Shown here: positions 5,679 through 7,750 of the stretch, piece by piece
How positions within the stretch are numbered: position 1 is the first letter of the stretch
Layout of the letters: each line of letters starts with the position of its first letter
Origin: Prevotellaceae bacterium
GTDB taxonomy: Bacteria; Bacteroidota; Bacteroidia; Bacteroidales; Bacteroidaceae
Reading direction: 5' to 3'
NCBI GenBank assembly: GCA_021204545.1
Contig: JAJPZF010000037.1
Location: 1-7,750 of the forward strand
DNA: 7,750 nucleotides
Notes under the pieces: model-generated
Database searches by the model: none
Told to the model about the DNA's origin: nothing
Seen by the model: the letters and a program-made list of their open reading frames with translations, nothing else
Position numbers and translations under genes: made by a program

Positions 5679-7750
5679 ATGCGAAACAAAGGATTTGTAA
5701 CTCTTATCGCCGTTCTGCTCGCACTCATCTGCCTCTTCTACATGAGCTTCGGATGGGTGGTAAGCTACCACGAGAAGAAAGCCGCGCAGATCTCCGCCAC
5801 CGCCGGCGAGGAGGCAGGGCAGCGATATATCGACTCGCTCACCAACGTAAAGGTCTACTGCAACGTGTGGACGCTGAAGCAGTGCCGCGAGCTGGGGCTC
5901 GGGCTGGGCCTCGACCTTAAGGGCGGCATGAACGTCATCCTCGAGGTGAGCGTAGGCGACGTGGTGAAGGCTCTCTCCGACCACAAGGAACTCACCAACG
6001 AGAACTTCGCCAAGGCTGTGGAACTTGCGCAGAAAGAGACCTCCGCAGGGCAGGGAGACTTCATCACTCTCTTTATAAAGCACTACAAGGAGATAGCCCC
6101 CAACGGCACACTCTCCGAACTGTTCGCCACGCAGCAGCTGCGCGACAAGGTGAGCACGAAGACAAGCGACAAGGAAGTGGAGAAGGTCTTGCGGGCAGAG
6201 GTTAAGTCCGCCATCAGCAACTCCTACAACGTCCTGCGCACACGTATCGACCGCTTCGGCGTCGTGCAGCCTAACATCCAAGCCCTCGAGGGGCAGGAGG
6301 GACGCATAATGGTGGAGATGCCCGGCGTGAAAGAGCCTGAGCGCGTGCGCAACCTGCTGCAAGGAAGCGCCAACCTCGAGTTTTGGGAGACGTACGACGC
6401 ACAGGAAATTTACCAAAGCCTTGTGGAACTGGACAGCCGCCTCGCCGCCCTTAACGCCGCGACACCCGACACCACTGCCGTGAAGCAGCCCGAGCAGACC
6501 ACAGAGGAAACGGCTGAGACCGAGGCTGAGGCTGACACAACGGAAAAAGCCAAGGTGGACCTCTCGGAGGCTCTTGCCAACGCCACAGGAGAGGCTTCCG
6601 AGGCAGAGGAGAACAGCAACGTGGACATCGAGAAACTGCAAAGGGAACACCCCCTGCTCTCACGCCTTCAGGTGCAACCCTCCCAGGGCTGCGTTGTGGG
6701 TCTTGCCCACAAGCGCAACCTCGAAGCCATATCAGAGCTGCTCGAGACACCCGAGGCTAAGCAGACCCTGCCCTCCGACCTCCGCCTGCGCTGGGGAGCG
6801 AAGGGCATCAACGGCTCTGACTTCTTCTACCTCTACGCCATACGTGTGACCGAGCGCGACGGGCGAGCCCCGCTTGAGGGCGACGTGATAACGGGGGCGA
6901 AGGACGAGTATGACCAGAACGGCCGCCCTTGCGTGAGCATGAAGATGAACGTTGACGGGGCTCGCCGATGGGCGGCACTCACCAAGCTCAACGTGGGCAA
7001 GTGCGTAGCCATCGTGCTCGACGACAACGTCTACAGCGCTCCTACCGTGCAGAACGAAATAACGGGAGGAAACAGCCAGATAACGGGCAGCTTCACGCCC
7101 GAGGACACCAAGGATCTTGCCAACGTGCTCGAGTCGGGCAAGATGCCCGCTCCCGCACACATCGTGAGCGAGGAGATAGTCGGTCCTACCCTCGGAGCTG
7201 AGTCAATACGCATGGGAGTGTACAGCTTCGTCATCGCCTTCATCATCCTTATGATATATATGGTGGTGATGTACGGCGGCATACCGGGTATGGTGGCCAA
7301 CTGCGCCCTGTTGCTCAACCTCTTCTTCACCGTAGGCATACTCACCAGCTTCCAAGCGGCACTGACGATGAGCGGCATAGCGGGTATGGTGCTCTCGCTT
7401 GGTATGGCGGTGGACGCCAACGTGCTTATCTACGAGCGCACGAAGGAGGAGATGAAGGCGGGCAAGCGTGTGCGCGAGGCTCTCGAGGCGGGCTACAGCA
7501 ACGCCTTCAGCGCCATCTTCGACTCTAACCTCACGTCTATCATCACTGCCATCATCCTCTACTACTTCGGCACTGGACCCATAAGGGGCTTCGCGACGAC
7601 GCTCTTCATCGGCATCTGCGTAAGCTTCTTCACTGCGGTCTTCCTCACACGTGTGGTCTACTCCAACGCCATGAAGCGTGACAAGTGGCTGGGCTTGACG
7701 TTCACCACCAAGGCGGGGCAGGCTATCTCCTTCAAGAACCCCACGTTCAA
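5679..7750 (+). CDS. secDF: Protein translocase subunit SecD, probably fused SecDF; 3' part cut by window edge
   Basis: 690 residues are visible from ATG 5679. SecD/SecDF is an inner-membrane, proton-driven partner of SecYEG that pulls exported proteins out on the periplasmic side. The first helix is at about 5-25. The large periplasmic part contains LGLDLKGG (76-83), the R-T-R-I-D-R-F-G-V motif (187-195), and the later KCVAIVLDDNVYSAP and ITGGNSQITGSF segments. It leads into the five-helix block at about 513-532, 536-557, 560-585, 613-629 and 635-658. VDANV (578-582) holds the conserved Asp579 used in proton coupling. Residues about 262-315 are a low-complexity Glu/Thr/Ala-rich insertion. 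After the sixth helix the chain continues through KWLGLTFTTKAGQAISF without a stop. This suggests the single-chain SecDF of Bacteroidetes, with the SecF half lying outside the window. The start is preceded by an A-rich stretch and no Shine-Dalgarno sequence. Confidence 0.96.
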   Translation, partial: MRNKGFVTLIAVLLALICLFYMSFGWVVSYHEKKAAQISATAGEEAGQRYIDSLTNVKVYCNVWTLKQCRELGLGLGLDLKGGMNVILEVSVGDVVKALSDHKELTNENFAKAVELAQKETSAGQGDFITLFIKHYKEIAPNGTLSELFATQQLRDKVSTKTSDKEVEKVLRAEVKSAISNSYNVLRTRIDRFGVVQPNIQALEGQEGRIMVEMPGVKEPERVRNLLQGSANLEFWETYDAQEIYQSLVELDSRLAALNAATPDTTAVKQPEQTTEETAETEAEADTTEKAKVDLSEALANATGEASEAEENSNVDIEKLQREHPLLSRLQVQPSQGCVVGLAHKRNLEAISELLETPEAKQTLPSDLRLRWGAKGINGSDFFYLYAIRVTERDGRAPLEGDVITGAKDEYDQNGRPCVSMKMNVDGARRWAALTKLNVGKCVAIVLDDNVYSAPTVQNEITGGNSQITGSFTPEDTKDLANVLESGKMPAPAHIVSEEIVGPTLGAESIRMGVYSFVIAFIILMIYMVVMYGGIPGMVANCALLLNLFFTVGILTSFQAALTMSGIAGMVLSLGMAVDANVLIYERTKEEMKAGKRVREALEAGYSNAFSAIFDSNLTSIITAIILYYFGTGPIRGFATTLFIGICVSFFTAVFLTRVVYSNAMKRDKWLGLTFTTKAGQAISFKNPTF

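Noticed and set aside
5589..6650. Long antisense ORF of 353 codons opposite secDF
   Set aside because: It mirrors the codon bias of the GC-rich secDF gene. Its translation is low-complexity Leu/Val/His-rich with no recognisable domain, while the plus strand encodes clear SecD motifs.

Overview
The window looks like an ordinary chromosomal segment of a GC-rich member of the Bacteroidetes, most likely order Bacteroidales. Four things point there. There are matches to the Bacteroidetes -7 promoter box TAnnTTTG, one of them with a well-placed -33 TTTG. The gene starts lack Shine-Dalgarno sequences. The rhomboid protease carries a short C-terminal module typical of the phylum. The ArgRS (LHLGH signature, ending in LGIEVPERM) and SecD sequences also resemble that group. 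I cannot name a genus.

Layout. Bases 1-949 (minus strand) hold the N-terminal membrane half of an ABC exporter whose ATPase half lies beyond the left edge. Bases 950-1183 are non-coding and are the most unusual part of the window. They contain a strong ABC promoter, two GC-rich hairpins, and a contiguous array of 23-bp units built around five exactly spaced copies of the palindrome GGTAATACC. Bases 1184-3405 (minus strand) hold argS followed by a small RNase HI, overlapping at a TGATG junction. Bases 3406-3517 are a divergent promoter region. Bases 3518-5445 (plus strand) hold a rhomboid protease and a membrane-anchored endonuclease/exonuclease/phosphatase (EEP) family enzyme, overlapping by ATGA. 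Bases 5446-5678 are a leader region with a promoter, a potential hairpin and a tiny upstream ORF. Bases 5679-7750 hold the SecD part of what is probably a fused SecDF protein, cut by the right edge.

How the genes fit together. argS-RNase H is a translation and nucleic-acid housekeeping pair. The rhomboid-EEP pair is a tightly coupled two-gene operon whose products should both sit in the inner membrane. SecDF drives late steps of protein export through SecYEG. The ABC exporter has no visible functional link to the others. I see no mobile element, CRISPR array, tRNA or rRNA, and no clear new multi-gene system. The best candidate for something undescribed is the palindromic 23-bp array at 1027-1164. 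The secDF leader with its 11-codon ORF is a weaker second.
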